From contig NC_134678.1 in NCBI RefSeq assembly GCF_024713945.1, positions 310,001 to 374,000 of the forward strand: DNA of 64,000 nucleotides, read 5' to 3'. The position numbers and the translations under genes are program-made. The notes under the pieces were generated by a model that saw only the letters and a program-made list of their open reading frames with translations, was not told the DNA's origin and did no database searches. Positions within the stretch are counted from its first letter, which is position 1, and every line of letters begins with the position of its first letter. This DNA comes from Dermatophagoides farinae. Taxonomy: Eukaryota; Arthropoda; Arachnida; Sarcoptiformes; Pyroglyphidae. Below, piece after piece: positions 24,501 through 36,063 of this stretch.

Positions 24501-26991
24501 CTCCTAAAAGACCTCCAGACTATATGTTGTAGTCGTTGTTTTTTTTTCACATTCGTTCATCTTATTCATTGCTCTTCATCATCACTTGTTGTCGACTATA
24601 AACGACTATTGGTAAATGATGATGATGATGACGATGTAGATGATAATAATCGACACAAACCATCAACCAGTAAATCTAGTAAAAAAAGGAAAAAGCGCAC
24701 CTTTTTTTGGATCCTTTTCCACACAGCAAATACAAACACACGATTTAATCTTTGTTTTGTTGGAGAAAAAATTGGCGGATATTATTGCACGCACTTGAAA
24801 CCAAGACACACAACAGGAAAAAAAAAACAACAAGGGAAGTCAGACGCTAAATATATGTACTGAAATGAACTTTTTTTAATCATTATTTTTTTTACGTTTG
24901 TTTGTTTGTTTGTTTGTAGCCAATCATTACCACCATACCATCAATCGATGCTATTGCATCATCATAATCATATAATAATGATAATAACCATTCTTCATCA
25001 TAGAGTTTCAAATGAAGGTTATATATGGTATATTCGTGTTATCGTCATTATAATAAATTATTATTATTCACTCATTGAAATCGACCACTTTATTAAGACA
25101 GCCATGATGATGATGATTTAGAAGAAAAACGAATAAAGACAAAACAACAACGACAACAACGAATCGTCTAGACGCCTGATAATCTATAGTGATGATAATA
25201 ATAATAATAATGATGATGATGATGGCTATAATAATGGCCGTCGACCATTACCGAATATATTTCTTCATTCATTCATTTCAGATCATAATGTACTACCTCA
25301 AAAATGAATCATTAGTATGTTAATTTTTTCGTCATCATCATCATCGTCTTCATTGTTATTGTTAATCATTAAACGAAAATAAGTTATCAATGGAAATCAA
25401 TGGAATGAATGGATAATGAATAAAATGGATTTCTGCATCATCATCATTTTCACGATATGAATGACATGAATTCAATGATGATACTAAGGAAATGATTAAG
25501 ATTCTTCATCAATAGAAGAAAAAACAAATCAATCAAATGATCAATATATGAATTTTAAAATTTCATTTTCTTCTTGAAGAAAATGATAAAAATAATAATG
25601 ATGATTATATTGTCACGGTTAGATTTAGTAATGATTTTTTTTGTAAAATAAAATTCAAAAGTTTGAAATTTAAATTGAAAATTTGAAAATAAACTCACCA
25701 ATAAAAAAAAAATTGGATAACAAATTCTTGACAAATATAGATTGAAATAGTTGTTGAATAATTTCGAATAATTCGAATCCTAAAAATAATTATCAAACAC
25801 AAACACACACGCACACACGTGAAAATAGATCATATGGTCAGATAAATTGTTGATGTCGATGGGTTTATATTCGCAAGATCGACCAGCCAGCCAAACGCGA
25901 TTAACCAATCCAGACCAAACGAAACAAAAACAAAAAAAAAATCTGTTTTTCTTTTTCTGCTTATGGCCAAATGAAATCCGTTCGTCGTTTGTTTGTGCCT
26001 CATTGCCTAACACCACACCATCATCATCATCATCATCAATAACATCGACCATCGAAATGCTATCATCATCGCCGCAAGTTTACCACCACTACCCAAAAAA
26101 GAAAAACAGAATGACAAAAACAACAACAACAACAACATCAAGAAAGGAAAACACGCGTCGAAATCAATTTGGACATAAATATTATTGTTTTGTTTTTTTT
26201 TTTGCTACAATTTTTTTTTACCCCCATCATCACCGAAATAGCGATCCCCTTTCCTTCTCGAATATGAGAATGTGTTTATATTTTAACTGAATGATAATTA
26301 ATGCTGTTGTTTTTGTCGTTGATGGTTCGAGGTTAACCACCACCACCACCACCACCAACAACAACAACAACCACTGCAACCACAAGATAGCCACTATTGT
26401 TTATTGTGTAATTCTAGACACATATCGTATGGTCATTCAACCATACCATTGGGTATTAGCATCCTGTATTTTTCACGAAGAAGATCATGTGTTCATCATC
26501 ATCAAAAAATTCTGAATTGAAGATCTAAATTTTAATTATCAAAAAATGATGATCATCACATGATGCAATGTAGTTAATGATAATCAAAGAGATGAAGGAT
26601 TAAATAATAATTACAAACAATATATAATAACAATTCCAGATGTCTTCAAGATACGTGTGTGTGTATTTTGTATGTGACTAGATGACCAAGAAGAAAAAAT
26701 TTTATGTGCAGATTTGACCCAAATGTCCTATTAACAATTATCATCATCAAGTGTGTGTGTGTGACACAAACAACAACGACAACATTGTCAAATAATCTGG
26801 TCAATAAATCTGGAATCAGGTGAGTGCCAAGCAAAAAAAACATCTGGCCATTTTTAATTAAAGAACTTTTTTTTCGTAGGAAAAAAATATTCATTAATCG
26901 ATCCAAACCATCTGTCGTCTGTGGAAGAAAAAATATTTTGGTCAATTCAATTATTTTCAACCCAATTTTTTCAAAAAAAACTAACCATTTT
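21588..26991. other. Gene-poor 5.4-kb stretch
   Basis: No recognised gene. The left end is the promoter of the propeptide-like gene, followed by a doubtful 102-codon frame (listed separately). From 22.3 to 27 kb the DNA is poly-A/T, CAT/GAT, GA and CA runs. Open frames there translate to Asp, His, Phe and Lys runs and show no conserved motif. A GAGAG run lies near 24316-24334. Confidence 0.55.
21960..22268 (-). CDS. Doubtful short frame with cysteines
   Basis: A 102-codon ATG frame, start MTIKTLISMMKISKPFESTC. It has three cysteines in its first half, a basic stretch (SERRKGKERSEK), a Tyr/Asp run and the end SSFYKWVIL. It is less repetitive than the other spacer frames. A TATA-like run, TATATATATAAAG, sits only about 20 bp before the ATG, which is too close for a normal leader. 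No family is recognised. It could be a small orphan gene, an exon of something larger, or chance. Confidence 0.25.
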   Translation of the reverse strand: MTIKTLISMMKISKPFESTCDGHRSNKNLLNYKQQCLIGTESECKSERRKGKERSEKISLSIDNDYYYDDDDDDDGNEIITSNDDNSMMKKLNSSFYKWVIL

Positions 26992-28090
26992 TTAATCTTT
27001 TCGATCATCATCATTATCATTATCCATTGGATTTATTTGCACATTGTTCATTTCCGTATCATCATCATCATCATTAGCGTCACGGTTATTATTATGATTC
27101 TTGAAGATCAATTCAGATTTATTCATCAAAATTTGATATACATCTAAAGCGGTAGCCCGTTTGGATACATCGACTTTGGTACACATTCGTAATACTTGGC
27201 GAAGCTAAAAAATTTTAATGATGATTAATCATCTTTTTTTCATCTCATTTCTTATAGATCAAACTTACCGTTTCAAGTATTTCACCATTATCATCATTGG
27301 AATTATCAGGATGAATTTTTTTTCTTTTATCATTGTGGCCATTTAAAATCACTTTTTCATGGTCGATTGGTAATTGAATTTTTTCTTCTACCACCAATGA
27401 TGTTGACGATGATGATGATGATGATGATGATGGTAATGGTAATGGTAATGTGGTGACAACTTGTGATTGATGACGATTATCATGATTATGATGATGATGA
27501 TGATGATTATTTTCACAATTATCACAGTCTAAATCTATTTTTTTTGAAATTGTCTTTACCTGGCTATTATTGTCATTTTTCACGGTTTTTTTCAACGTTT
27601 CATCACTACCAGTAGCACTACCATTAGTGGATGAAACAGAATTCTCAATCGATTGTTCTTGTATTGAATCTAATTTTGATTTATTTTTATATTTCAATGA
27701 ATTTAATAATCGTCGTAGATTGATGAAATCATTGGATGAAAAAAATGAAAAATGATTTGGATAAGATTTTTTCTGTAAAAGATTTGTTCCTTGTGGATTA
27801 CCGTTGTTTATTACACGATTATTATTCTGATTAGTATTATGATGATGACCAACAGTATCGATTAATGATCGTTTCGATTTAATCAATTCAATCAAATCAT
27901 TTGTACCGTTGTTGTTGTTGTTGTTATTATTATGAATCATCATTACAATCGATGATGACGATGATGATGATGGCAATGATGATGATGTATCGATCGATTG
28001 ATTCTTGCTGTCGTTATGGTCGTGGTTGCTGCTATTATTCATCGAATTTAATACAGACATTTGTATTGATAAAATTGAATCAATAGCCAT
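26992..28090 (-). CDS. Unrecognised Asn/Ser/His-rich protein
   Basis: Two exons on the minus strand, 28090-27269 and 27204-26992; 344 residues. The donor ACG|GTAAG and acceptor TTTTAG|CTT join in phase 0. Most of the protein is low complexity, with Ser, Asn and His runs. Two blocks look like real sequence: SYPNHFSFFSSNDFINLRRL followed by LNSLKYKNKSK (about residues 108-140), and LRQVLRMCTKVDVSKRATAL followed by DVYQILMNKSELIF at the start of exon 2. The latter resembles the last helix of a protein-kinase fold ('...c...dp.kRpta.e.l'), but no kinase catalytic motifs are present. The acidic tail ends DNDDDRKD. Splice signals and the sharp contrast of these blocks support a real gene. The start may lie in an unseen upstream exon. 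Confidence 0.6.
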
Positions 28091-29157
28091 AACTTATATT
28101 AATACTTTTGACGAAATCATCTGACGTTTGTTTATTATGGGATGAAGAAAGAGAAAAAAAACAATTTTCAAAGTTAATCAATTCAATTTTCGATCTATTT
28201 TAATTTTTTTTTATAATTAAATCTATTGATTATGTGTGAGTGTGTGTGTGTGAGCGAGACAAACGAAATGAATTACAAAGTCAATTATGAATTGTGATGA
28301 TTTTTTTCGAAATCAAATCAGATTTGTTTGTTTGTTTGGTTTTTGGTTGATCACATCCACACACACACAAACAGAAAGAGAGGGACAATAATCAATGGCA
28401 TTGCCAATCGAAATGAAAAGAAAAACAATCTAATTGGTTTTCATTTCATTTCATTTTTTTTTTTTTTTTTTGGTTTTTTGGTATGATTGATTGATTGTAA
28501 TCATCATCATCATCATCATCATCGTCACCACCACCACCACACAGAGGTTCACTATTAATTATCATCCATACGCATTTTCATTAACACCACACATAATCAT
28601 CATCATCATCGAATATTGAAATAAAGAAAAAAAACCAAAACCAAAAAAAAAATCTAAATAAACAAATAGCAATCATTTTATCGTTATCAAATGGATGTGT
28701 TTTCTCTTGTGTCGTTAAGAGAACCTCTCACATCATCATCATCGCACAACCACGGCTAAAATATGGCCCCTAAAACAGAAAAAAAAATTATGACGAGAAA
28801 CGCATTTTTTCTTTAAATAGAAAAAAAAACAAAGATAACGTATTGCCATTGATAATGGAGAAGAAAATTGAAAAAATTATTTCGAACTACATATGCTGTC
28901 ATTGTGATTGTTTCAAACTTGAAATTCAGACCTAAAAAATAAACAAACAAAAATGAGTCTTCTGAAACGAAAAATAAGTTTTTTTTTATTTGAAAAATTG
29001 AGATCGATATAATTGGAATGAAGAATAATTATGAATTCAAATTGAATCAAAGAGGAAAAAAATCACAGTTTCAGCAATTGAAATTATATGAAAGAAATAG
29101 AAAATTCACAATTTTCAAAAAAAAAATCCTTTTGTTCTGTGATTGATGATGATAATT
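28091..29157. other. Spacer between orphan gene and RACGAP1
   Basis: About 1.07 kb between two minus-strand genes. It contains GT/CA runs, a T17 tract near 28457 and CAT runs near 28503. I see no gene, TATA box or convincing structure. Confidence 0.55.
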
Positions 29158-31312
29158 TTAAAATTTTAAATTTTCCACCAAAAATCGAGAAAAATCGAAT
29201 CGTTTAAATGTTCGTATTTTACGGCCACCGCTTGTTGGTGATGGCGTTACAATGCTTATACCACCACCACCGCCTCCAATCGGTGTATTATAAACCGATT
29301 CTGATGTTACAGCCGATTTATAGCTACAAGGACTTTGAAAAATATTCGGTTGATAATGTTGATGATTATCGTCTTCAAGGCTATTGTTTAACAAAACCAA
29401 TGTAGGACCTATATGAAAAAAGAAACAATTTAATAGATTAAAAAAACTAAATTTATTCAATCACATACTTGAACTAGGTGTATCCTGTGATATGATATTG
29501 ATCCAATAATCTGATGACACCGATAATAATGCCATCAAAACCTTCTCCTGTACGGATGTAGTGAATGATGGATGAAAAATTTTCGGTGCAAAAATTCGTG
29601 CCAATTTCTTCAATGACATATTATTGTAATTTTGATTTTTAGCCACTTTACGTAGATGAATCATTAGGAATGCCAATGTATCACGATTACATGATGGAAG
29701 TTGACAAATGATTGAATCAATTCCATCCGATTGATTCTTTAAAAGATTCAAAACATCGTCATACAAAAATCCAGGTATCAATGGATCACCAAGATCGATG
29801 AGATAACCAAGGAAATATATGACAATATTGCATAATGAATCAATGTCAATCTGTGAAAATTTCTGTTGCTTTTTGGGATCCAATAAATCCAACATTAAAT
29901 TCTGTATAATAGAAACATTCATTTGATTTTGATCATAAATATTGACCAATCGTAAGCCACGTTTTTCAATTTCTGAACAACATTTTAGCAACAAAGTTGG
30001 AACCAATGGTTCGCCACATGTTGTTGATGATGGTGATTCAGATAGCTGTGTTTGTACAAAATCCATTATTGAACGTGAATATCGTTTAGATGGATTATTG
30101 TTGATACAGTTATCATGAGCACGTGCACCACAATCATCACAAGAGACATATGTACTGTAAAATCCGATACGATCATGACATATAGCACATGTGATCATTC
30201 GATGTGATGTTGATCGGGTCGATTCCCAACGATGTTCATGTGATGGTGATGGCGGCGGCGTATCATGAATTTTGGTCAAATGTTGTTGTTGTTCTGGCTG
30301 TTCAAGATAAGGTGGATGTAAAAGATGAGCAAATCGACAAAGTGAATGATATCCATCGTTAACATTCGAATGTTTTTTGTATATTGTTTCATCATCGATT
30401 TTCATGAATTTTATATGGCCATTTGTTCGTACTTTTTTACTAGCAATTGTTGTTTTATCGCTAGGTTTCAATGAAACAATGGAAGGTTCATCCACTTCAC
30501 TAATATCGATTGTTAAATCCGAAGAATTAGGACTCGATGACATGGCCAAACTTTTCTCCACCATTTCTCTTGGATCAATTCGTACATTACATTGTTTTTC
30601 TTTCTCTTTTTCTTCTTCTTCTTCTATAATTGCATCCAAATGAATTCGGTGATTCTTCAGTTTTTCATCATTTTCAATGTTGATTTGATTATCATCATCA
30701 ACACATCGTAAACGATGTAATCGTGATAATAGTTTTTCATTTTCTTCCTCATCAGTTGTCTTGGATTGTTTCACACTTTTTTTATCAAAATCCGTAAAAT
30801 TTACTACTTTGGCAAATTTTTCAACTTTTGAACGAAGATCAATCAATTCTTTGTTGATTTTTTCGCAATCATTTGATTTTTCCAAAAATTTTTCTTTAAA
30901 ATATCGTAAATCTTTATCCAAACGACAATTTTCCATGGTCAATTCATCAATATGTTGATGAGCTTTTTCCAATTCTTTCGATCTCAGCGAGTATTTTGTT
31001 TTGAATTGATCACAAATTTTCAACACTTTAGCAAAATCATTATGTAATGCTGAAAAAATGAAATTTAATGGATAAGTAAAAGAAAACATTCTTGGATAGC
31101 TTACATTTAACATATGAACTTAGATAATTCTGATATCGACACATGTCATCAAAATAGGCCATCAATGAAAGTTTTACCATTTTTGGTGATTCTTGTTCTT
31201 GTTGTTGTTGCTGCTGCTGCTGTTCATGACCATCGTCATTATCGATTGATTGATTATCAAACAAAGCCATTTTATAATCGATTTTTTTCTTTGATTTCGA
31301 TTGTTTCGTCAT
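29158..31312 (-). CDS. RACGAP1: RACGAP1 (MgcRacGAP/CYK-4), centralspindlin subunit
   Basis: Three exons on the minus strand: 31312-31105, 31049-29469, 29408-29158; 679 residues (human 632). RACGAP1 pairs with kinesin MKLP1 to form centralspindlin and directs cytokinesis. Residues about 70-165 form a coiled coil (KSKELEKAHQHIDEL style heptads). A C1 zinc finger follows (CAIC, CDDC, HDNC; about 340-385), then a RhoGAP domain (about 405-585) with NRDTLAFLMIHLRKVAKNQN, close to human NRDTLAFLMIHLQRVA. The usual arginine finger in 'GLYRISG' is replaced: the local sequence is RGLRLVNIYDQNQMN, with Asp where Arg belongs. The LRNLKEPL region is also altered (FLGYLIDLGDPLIP). The final C1 cysteine is not obvious. 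The C-terminal exon, rich in Gly and Ser/Thr, ends RFLVENLKF. It probably keeps its scaffold role but lacks GAP catalysis (inference). Confidence 0.88.
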
Positions 31313-31530
31313 CGATGATTAAATGACACTTCACAAGTGACAGTGTTCGATTTATGGTGTGAGAAAAAAAAATTCGATGACTATGACAACTCAAAAGACA
31401 ACACACACCAATTGCAGTGAACATCGAATTTTAGAAAGCGCAACAAGTGTCGCCACCTGGGTGAGTATTGGATAAATTTTTTAAAATTTAATTTTTTTTT
31501 AATTAATTTTAATTATTTATTCATCATTCA

Positions 31531-33648
31531 TCAATCGATTTGAAACGATAAAATTGGATTAAAATGTGTACCAAATGAAAAACAATTCCCACCACCACCA
31601 ATTGTCCAGAGATAATTTTTATTGATTAATTCACAACTAAAATTGTGCATCATTAATATCTGATCATCATCATTGGTTCCAATATAATTTGTTGTTAAAA
31701 TTTTCATCAATCTAAAATCAATTTGATAAATTCGATTGGAAATTCCATAATCAGCGATACCACCAATTATCAATATTCTATGATCATCAATGATTTTCAT
31801 ATGATGTGAATACAATTTTTCACTTAAATCTGCAATTAAAAATTTTTCAACATTTTCCATTCGACTATCCATAAGTTCAATATGATTTTCCGATAAAAAT
31901 TGATTATGATGACAATCAAGACCACCATTCAATACGATGGAATGATTACCGAAGGTTGTGAATGCCAATGAATGACGATCAGTAAGTAAACCATTGATTT
32001 TTGATTGAAACCATCGTGATGTTGCCATATCAAACATCCATATTGAATTTGATTCATCAACATTGTTGTTTGATTGAATCAGTGGTAGACCACCAAATTG
32101 ACATAATTGATCACGATAACCAAATCGACTGCAAACATGACGATATTTATGAACGATATCGAATGATTCAATAATTTCAAATTGATTTATATCATAATCT
32201 ATCGCTATGATAGATGATAACAATGGTTGATTTGGTGATTTACGTCCACCTGAAAGGAAAAAATGTTTACCATCATTGAATGGTACAACACGAGAATGTA
32301 ATCGATTAATGATGGATTCATTATTTTTCGAATGAATTATTTGAACATTGGTGATTTGTTCATGTGAATCATCCAACGATAATTGTAGAATATTTTTAAA
32401 TCTTGAATGTGCAACACGATTATTCATTTTGACAGACGATTGTCGTGGTGGTGGTGGTTCGATACCGAATCCACCAAATACATTTATCTGATTATTATGG
32501 GCATCATAATTACTACAATGACCAAATACTTGTAACGATGGATGAAATGATTTCGCTAGCAAAGATTTAACTGGTCGCTGGTCGTATATCGTTATTGTTT
32601 GATTGGATAATTGATTGGATTTGAATTTTTTACAAATAGTCAAACAATAAACTTGACAAACATTTTCCAATTCTTCCCATTCATCGAATGGTTCAATACG
32701 ATGATTGATTCGATTACGATCTTCTTGTGTTAATAATTCTCGATAAAAATGACGCATATTTATCAGATTAATTTGATTAAAATTTAAATTTTCAAAACGT
32801 TTACGTATTTGATTCTCATTGATAAATGTAAGAATCGGTGCATTCATCTGTTGAAAATGTTTGAACATGAATCGATTGAAATCATTGGAATCAACGTTTG
32901 CGTTGTACATTTCATATCCAAGATATTGAATTTGAATAGAATACCGAGATGATGAATATTTTGTTTCAATGAATCCGATAATTTTAGCCATTAATTTATC
33001 GGCAACCGTTTGTTCAATATAACACAGTGAACATTCATTGAATAAGATAAAATTTAGTCTTTTCATTTCATTTGAATCAGTTGCAGCATCGTTGATCATA
33101 TCATCCAATAGATTTGTGGACAACAGATTAATCACTTGCGAATGTTGACGTAAATCTACACCGAATAATAAATATCTTGATGATTGCAAGAATAATTCTG
33201 GACAATTTTCCTCGAAATTTATTTTCTTATCATCAATCAATTGATTCATGCGAATAATATTGGCTTTTCGCTGGCAAACATCTGGATGATCAATTTCAAT
33301 GAAAATATTTCGATCACTCCGATATCGAAATGATGATGTATCAAAACCAGCGCCTAATGATAAAATTATATTGATTTGTTGTTCATTCATTGAATATTCG
33401 AATACTTTTTGCCATCCATATTCAATGGCTTTAAAACGAACATAATATCCATGATGAATGATTGGTGCACGTGTTTTGATTATCGTCGTCGAATCACCAT
33501 CAATAAAATATTTTAAATATGGATCACAACAATATCCTTTATTTATCATTGAATATTTTGACAATGTACTGAAATCATTTGTTCCAGTTATCGATTTTAT
33601 TTTGGTCAAATCATTTTTTTTATTCTTCTTTTCATCTATTTGATCCAT
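31531..33648 (-). CDS. LCMT2: LCMT2/TYW4, tRNA wybutosine-synthesising methyltransferase
   Basis: A single exon of 705 residues on the minus strand; human LCMT2 is 686. The enzyme uses S-adenosylmethionine to methylate and methoxycarbonylate the wyosine precursor at position 37 of tRNA-Phe. The N-terminal half is a leucine carboxyl methyltransferase-type domain. APIIHHGYYVRFKAIE starts the fold, SLGAGFDTSSFRY is the cofactor loop, and FIEIDHPDVCQRKANII with FGVDLRQHSQV follow. FNECSLCYIEQTVADKLM matches the 'EcvL.Ym....' segment. The C-terminal half (about residue 390 on) is a Kelch-type propeller with FGGFG, LSGGRK, FGGLP, LNGGL, IGGIA and TIGGGG turns. The stop is followed closely by the divergent-side flank of RACGAP1 (start 31312), leaving 218 bp. 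The start ATG is preceded by a short AT-rich leader. No frame damage is seen. Confidence 0.92.
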   Translation of the reverse strand: MDQIDEKKNKKNDLTKIKSITGTNDFSTLSKYSMINKGYCCDPYLKYFIDGDSTTIIKTRAPIIHHGYYVRFKAIEYGWQKVFEYSMNEQQINIILSLGAGFDTSSFRYRSDRNIFIEIDHPDVCQRKANIIRMNQLIDDKKINFEENCPELFLQSSRYLLFGVDLRQHSQVINLLSTNLLDDMINDAATDSNEMKRLNFILFNECSLCYIEQTVADKLMAKIIGFIETKYSSSRYSIQIQYLGYEMYNANVDSNDFNRFMFKHFQQMNAPILTFINENQIRKRFENLNFNQINLINMRHFYRELLTQEDRNRINHRIEPFDEWEELENVCQVYCLTICKKFKSNQLSNQTITIYDQRPVKSLLAKSFHPSLQVFGHCSNYDAHNNQINVFGGFGIEPPPPRQSSVKMNNRVAHSRFKNILQLSLDDSHEQITNVQIIHSKNNESIINRLHSRVVPFNDGKHFFLSGGRKSPNQPLLSSIIAIDYDINQFEIIESFDIVHKYRHVCSRFGYRDQLCQFGGLPLIQSNNNVDESNSIWMFDMATSRWFQSKINGLLTDRHSLAFTTFGNHSIVLNGGLDCHHNQFLSENHIELMDSRMENVEKFLIADLSEKLYSHHMKIIDDHRILIIGGIADYGISNRIYQIDFRLMKILTTNYIGTNDDDQILMMHNFSCELINKNYLWTIGGGGNCFSFGTHFNPILSFQID

Positions 33649-33875
33649 AATTTGTTGCTACTGAAATTCACGTGTTGTCCAATTTGTTTTGTTTTTGTTT
33701 ATTCAAAAAAAATAAAAATCAACCAAATTCATACATGTCAAATATACTTTCAACGTATAAATTTTATTTTAAATTAAATTTTTTTCAAAGATCCTAGAAT
33801 GATATAACATAATTGATATAAATATAGATAGCTGAACATGGTGTTTTTTCTCTCATTGATGGGATAATAAAATTC

Positions 33876-35141
33876 TTATACCCACGGTTCTTGTTTATTT
33901 GTCTCGATATAATACAATGTACTGGCATTAATTGGTGGTAATTGCCAACGATCAGCATAGTATCCCATTTCAGCTGTATATTTGGTTGGTTCATTTGAAT
34001 TAACTGGTTCATCGAAATCAGGCGTAGAGCTTAGCACCTGTTTAGTTAGAAATTTATTCGGATTTGTAATTGACCATTCGAATAATTCTAATGAACGAAG
34101 ATGACTACCAGCAACGGTAAATGTACCGGCACCAGGTTGATGATAACCATAATTCGGGTAAAAATCCAACGATGCAATTGGTACTAGGCTACCATAATGA
34201 TTTACAGGGAAAAACCATTCAGATGGATCCAATTTAGAATCATAACCATCCGTATGAATGACATCAACAAATCCAGCATCCGAAGCACGAAGTGTTTGTG
34301 AATTTTCTACTTTTTCAAAACATGGTCCAGCAGGATCCAAACCTATTTTTGTGAAAAAAAATTAATAAGAAATTCCTTGGTGAACAAAAACAATACCTGT
34401 AATTCTTTCAAATCCTTTTGATATACGACCAGCAACACCCATAACATGTGCACCTAAACTATGACCAATACCATAGATGATTGTATCGGGTTTAACATCT
34501 TTAATTGTCTTGATATACTGTGATAGCCATTCACCAACAGTCAATACATTTGCAGCTGCTTGTCGATAACGGAACACGAGAATATCTGCACCACCACCCC
34601 AACCTAAAATTGCCACTGTTTGTGCTACTTTACGTTGTGCACTTACATTGAATATTCGTTCCTTATAATCATGTAACCAATCAGTATTGAAATTATTATG
34701 AAAACCATGTGTAATCAATATTAGCCGTTCAGTGTCGAGAAAACCTAATTTATTCAGCGAAAGGGCCGTTTGTTTAGCATTAGCGAAATGATCGACTTCA
34801 AATTCTGGTTGACCACGTTTGTAGAATACGATTTTTGGCTTAATTGTTTCAATATCCCATGGATCGGGCATCTTCAGATGTAAAAATGAAAAATTCAATG
34901 ATGGATTTGTTGGCATTATTTTATCGTCGTCGAATTCTTTAGTAAATTTTTGTACAGAATCGTTGAATAATTTTGTAAGATTATCATCCACTTGAATGAT
35001 TGTATCCTGCACAATATTCGATATTGATGAGGGTGTTGGTGATGGCGGTGATGATGATGATGGTGTTGTTGTTGACAATGAATGTTGCCTATTGGCCATT
35101 GCCAATGCTATGAAGAAAACAAAAAACCTAAAATCAATCAT
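33876..35141 (-). CDS. Secreted pancreatic-lipase-family lipase
   Basis: Two exons on the minus strand, 35141-34397 and 34342-33876; 403 residues. The start MIDFRFFVFFIALAMA is a signal peptide and decides the start. A Ser/Pro/Thr-rich linker follows, then the alpha/beta-hydrolase domain. LITHGFHNNF holds the oxyanion region. GIGHSLGAHVMG carries the nucleophile Ser near residue 225, LDPAGPCFE the Asp near 251, and AGSHLRSLELFEW the His near 326, so the triad is complete. IHTDGYDSK is typical of arthropod members. The C-terminal PLAT domain of vertebrate lipases is absent, as in insect neutral lipases and vitellogenin-like lipases. The cysteine-bounded lid loop is short or missing, which hints at phospholipase-like specificity (inference). 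It is likely a digestive or extracellular lipid hydrolase. Confidence 0.88.
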
Positions 35142-36063
35142 CGTTTTATGTTTTGTTTTGATTACAACGACGATAGAATATGACAAAAATGAAGAAAAAT
35201 CGAATCAAATCAATTGCACTTTTAAAAAATGATATATTACTGGTTGTTGTGTTTTCTTCTATGAAACTTTGAATAGCTCAAGAAAAAAAAACATTCGAAT
35301 CTCGCAAAAGTGGCGTCATCATGACATCGATAGATAAACAATACAAATATTGATGAGCGGGTTGTAGAAAGAAAAACGTAGTTGTTTTTATCACATACAA
35401 ACAAAGTTGATTACTTACTTAATTGACGAAATGAGAAAAATTGTAATTTTCAAAGTCCAAGGCTTATTGATTTTTTATTTGATTCGCTGGTGTCGATGAC
35501 GCTTCGTAACAAGATCATTGATTTAAATTTTTTTTTTATGTAAACAAGATGACGATAAATGATCATGGTTTCATCATTATCGATCGAATGGTAAAGATGT
35601 CATCGTGGTTTTTATCAACGATTTGTAATCATTTAAAAGCCATAAAAAATTTGATAAATTCTTTAAATGATTTGATATAATGATGTCCGGTTTTAGTACA
35701 TCAAAAAAAAAAATTGATTGTTTCTAGGATACATAAATACATAGATTTTAGTTTATCGGCGATTTTTTATGACAAATTTGATCAATAAAATAACAAGAAA
35801 TTGGAAAATCGAATGTTGAAATTGATTTTGAATATTTGTTGCTTCAACAATTTATCGATAGTAGATTCGATATATCGTTACCAACAATCGAAAATTTGGC
35901 TCTCTTCAAATTCAATATTTACAAACAATGATGTACTCGTTTGTCAAAATTTTCGATCAATCTATCTATTTTTCATGGTGATGAATAGTTTTAATTTTTT
36001 TTTCTCGATTTTCAAGAAATGTAAATCTTAAATTTACACACATAGACATTTGGATGGATAATA
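35142..36063. other. Divergent spacer, lipase and MBD5-like gene
   Basis: About 920 bp between divergent starts. AT-rich, without long simple repeats. A promoter for each side is expected; I do not see a clear TATA box at a convincing distance from either start. Confidence 0.55.

Noticed and set aside
25847-26290. A 147-codon plus-strand frame
   Set aside because: Composition is Lys, Phe, Ser and Thr runs from simple repeats; there is no motif and no splice context.
26311-26345. Possible tRNA T-arm (GGTTCGAGGTTAACC)
   Set aside because: No matching A box, acceptor stem or anticodon arm could be built around it.
30200-30235. Possible tRNA B box (GGGTCGATTCCC)
   Set aside because: It lies within the RACGAP1 coding exon and no cloverleaf forms.
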